Assembly: GCA_013115135.1 (NCBI GenBank)
Contig: JABANP010000141.1
Span: 50,590 to 114,589, forward strand
Source: Perkinsus olseni
Taxonomy: Eukaryota; Perkinsozoa; Perkinsida; Perkinsidae
Direction: 5' to 3'
Length of the DNA: 64,000 nucleotides
In this document: one piece after another, positions 63,036-64,000 of the stretch
How the letters are laid out: each line of letters starts with the position of its first letter
Numbering within the stretch: position 1 is the stretch's first letter
Position numbers and translations under genes: made by a program
The notes under the pieces: generated by a model
What the model saw: the letters and a program-made list of their open reading frames with translations, nothing else
Databases searched by the model: none
What the model was told of the DNA's origin: nothing

Positions 63036-64000
63036 TTACGTAGGGATCTCCATATTCAACGGTGCCGGTCCGAGCCTGATCCTGCCTGAGTGATCGTAGT
63101 GGCTGCCGTGGCAAGGGCAGAAGTATCCACCGTAAAGGCCTTGGTCGGGGTAGGGCACACAACCGAGATGGGTGCAAACTCCCAACATGACCAACCATTC
63201 GGGCTTCTTCACGCGGTCCTTGTCGCGCTCGGGGTCCCTCAGGCTGTTCACGATGGCATCATCAGCGGTCGCGGCATCGATCATAGCTTGTGTACCTGCA
63301 GTCGATGTTGACCTACTTCGTATCTTACACGGTTCAAGCTAAGATACCACTCTTACGTCTTCTCACAAAGACCGGTTTTCCTCTCCATTTGACGACAAAA
63401 TTCTGGCCTGGTTGTATGCCTCTCAGATCCACTTCGATAACCCCAGCAGCGATAGCGTCACGAGCCGGCCACAAACCATGGACGACCTTAACGACCGTGC
63501 CTGCCACGAGTGATGAACATACCAATAGGGAAGAAAATCAATTACTACCTCTCAAAAATGCCAAGCCAATAAGACCGAACATGCCCGTAGCGAAGTAGTG
63601 GAATGGCCGACGATCAGCGTGCCAGGTTGGCAGGCGAGTGTGACGGAAATCTAGATGGCCTTCCGGGACGCAGGTGTCCGGGCAGGGGATGTTCTCGGCG
63701 TATCCTACGGGACGGAAGTTATCCGGGTTGAACCTAAAGATACGAGTATCTTTCATGCTGGCTCATCACGGTTAAGGTCGACCTTGCAATAGACAAGATA
63801 GCAGGTTCTCCCTCTCTCTTCCACACATCAGTACGAGTGACATTGGCACCTGCAGGGATACTGACACCTCTAGCTGTTAAACGGGGACTTACCAGCGGCC
63901 AACTCCCCCTTAGCAACATCAGGCTTCCTCGGGAAGACAGGCTCACGAAGATGCTCATAATGGCAGTAGACATACCTGAGCAGAGTACAAGATACCAACC
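63036..64000 (-). CDS. UQCRFS1: Rieske iron-sulfur subunit of complex III (5' end outside window)
   Basis: Minus-strand exons, ending at TAA 63036-63038. Reading order: [37 protein letters not shown] then [20 protein letters not shown] (helix start); [37 protein letters not shown]; then the 2Fe-2S site CTHLGCVPY and [12 protein letters not shown], ending [10 protein letters not shown]. Both Cys-x-His boxes and the CPCHGS loop are intact. The protein passes electrons from ubiquinol to cytochrome c1 in the inner mitochondrial membrane. At least four introns are visible; 63296-63356 is a family A element. The first exon(s) lie beyond 64000. Confidence 0.9.
63296..63356 (-). repeat. Intron made of hairpin element, family A (inverted)
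   Basis: A 61-nt intron that joins VFVRR and RTQAMIDAA exactly at the conserved FVR-RTQ of Rieske proteins, so its borders are certain. It starts GTAAGAGTGGTATCTTAGC and has TGTAAGATACGAAGTAGGTC, the best-preserved copy of the family. Confidence 0.85.

Overview
The window looks like nuclear DNA of a compact, intron-dense protist. Most genes are split by short GT-AG introns of roughly 35 to 130 nt, genes lie a few hundred bases apart on both strands, and the products are eukaryotic: mitochondrial Rieske protein, RCC1, KH, MORN, La motif, RING, chitin synthase, TDP2, a CHK2-like kinase, a Dicer-like protein and a nuclear tRNA-Arg. The mix, with lineage-specific secreted paralogues and a membrane TIR-like protein, would suit an alveolate of the Perkinsus kind. 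That placement is inference; no rRNA or other marker is present.

Layout. 0.3-2.0 kb: two tandem secreted paralogues. 2.3-9.4 kb: a many-exon gene with RCC1 repeats, IPT/TIG-like segments and ankyrin repeats. 9.5-12.8 kb: a multi-KH RNA-binding protein. 13.2-14.1 kb: a MORN-repeat protein. 15.3-18.4 kb (minus): chitin synthase. 19.6-21.5 kb: coilin-like sequence followed by a La motif. 21.6-22.7 kb: a RING-H2 E3 ligase. 23.3-25.3 kb: mitochondrial glycine C-acetyltransferase with a tRNA-Arg(CCT) inside one intron. 25.3-33.5 kb: gene-poor and rich in short palindromes, with a deleted TIR-family copy, a possible gag-like remnant and one secreted protein. 33.5-48.2 kb: an intact membrane TIR-like gene, then four intronless, highly similar MFS transporters on the minus strand. 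Between the first two transporters lies a compact Dicer-like gene (PAZ plus one RNase III domain). 49.6-50.8 kb (minus): a secreted pepsin-like protease. 51.4-64.0 kb: an NCBP3-like/YbaK fusion, a membrane-anchored S1/P1 nuclease, an RA-PH protein, a CHK2-like kinase, two small genes, TDP2, a PPR-like mitochondrial protein and the Rieske protein (cut by the window end).

The most unusual signal is in the introns. Many consist largely of a short repeated element. One family has inverted arms GTATCTTA / TAAGATAC next to a TTGACCTATTTC-like tag and occurs in both orientations in at least seven introns of different genes. Other introns carry GC-rich motifs (GCTTCGCTCCGC; AATTTCGTGGCGCGCG) or tRNA-like sequences with a Pol III B box. 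I read these as introner-like elements, that is, introns created by mobile-element insertion, with tRNA-derived sequences as a second source. The rest of the window is ordinary housekeeping plus a lineage-specific duplicated region. Exon limits are by eye, so multi-exon coordinates are outer bounds.
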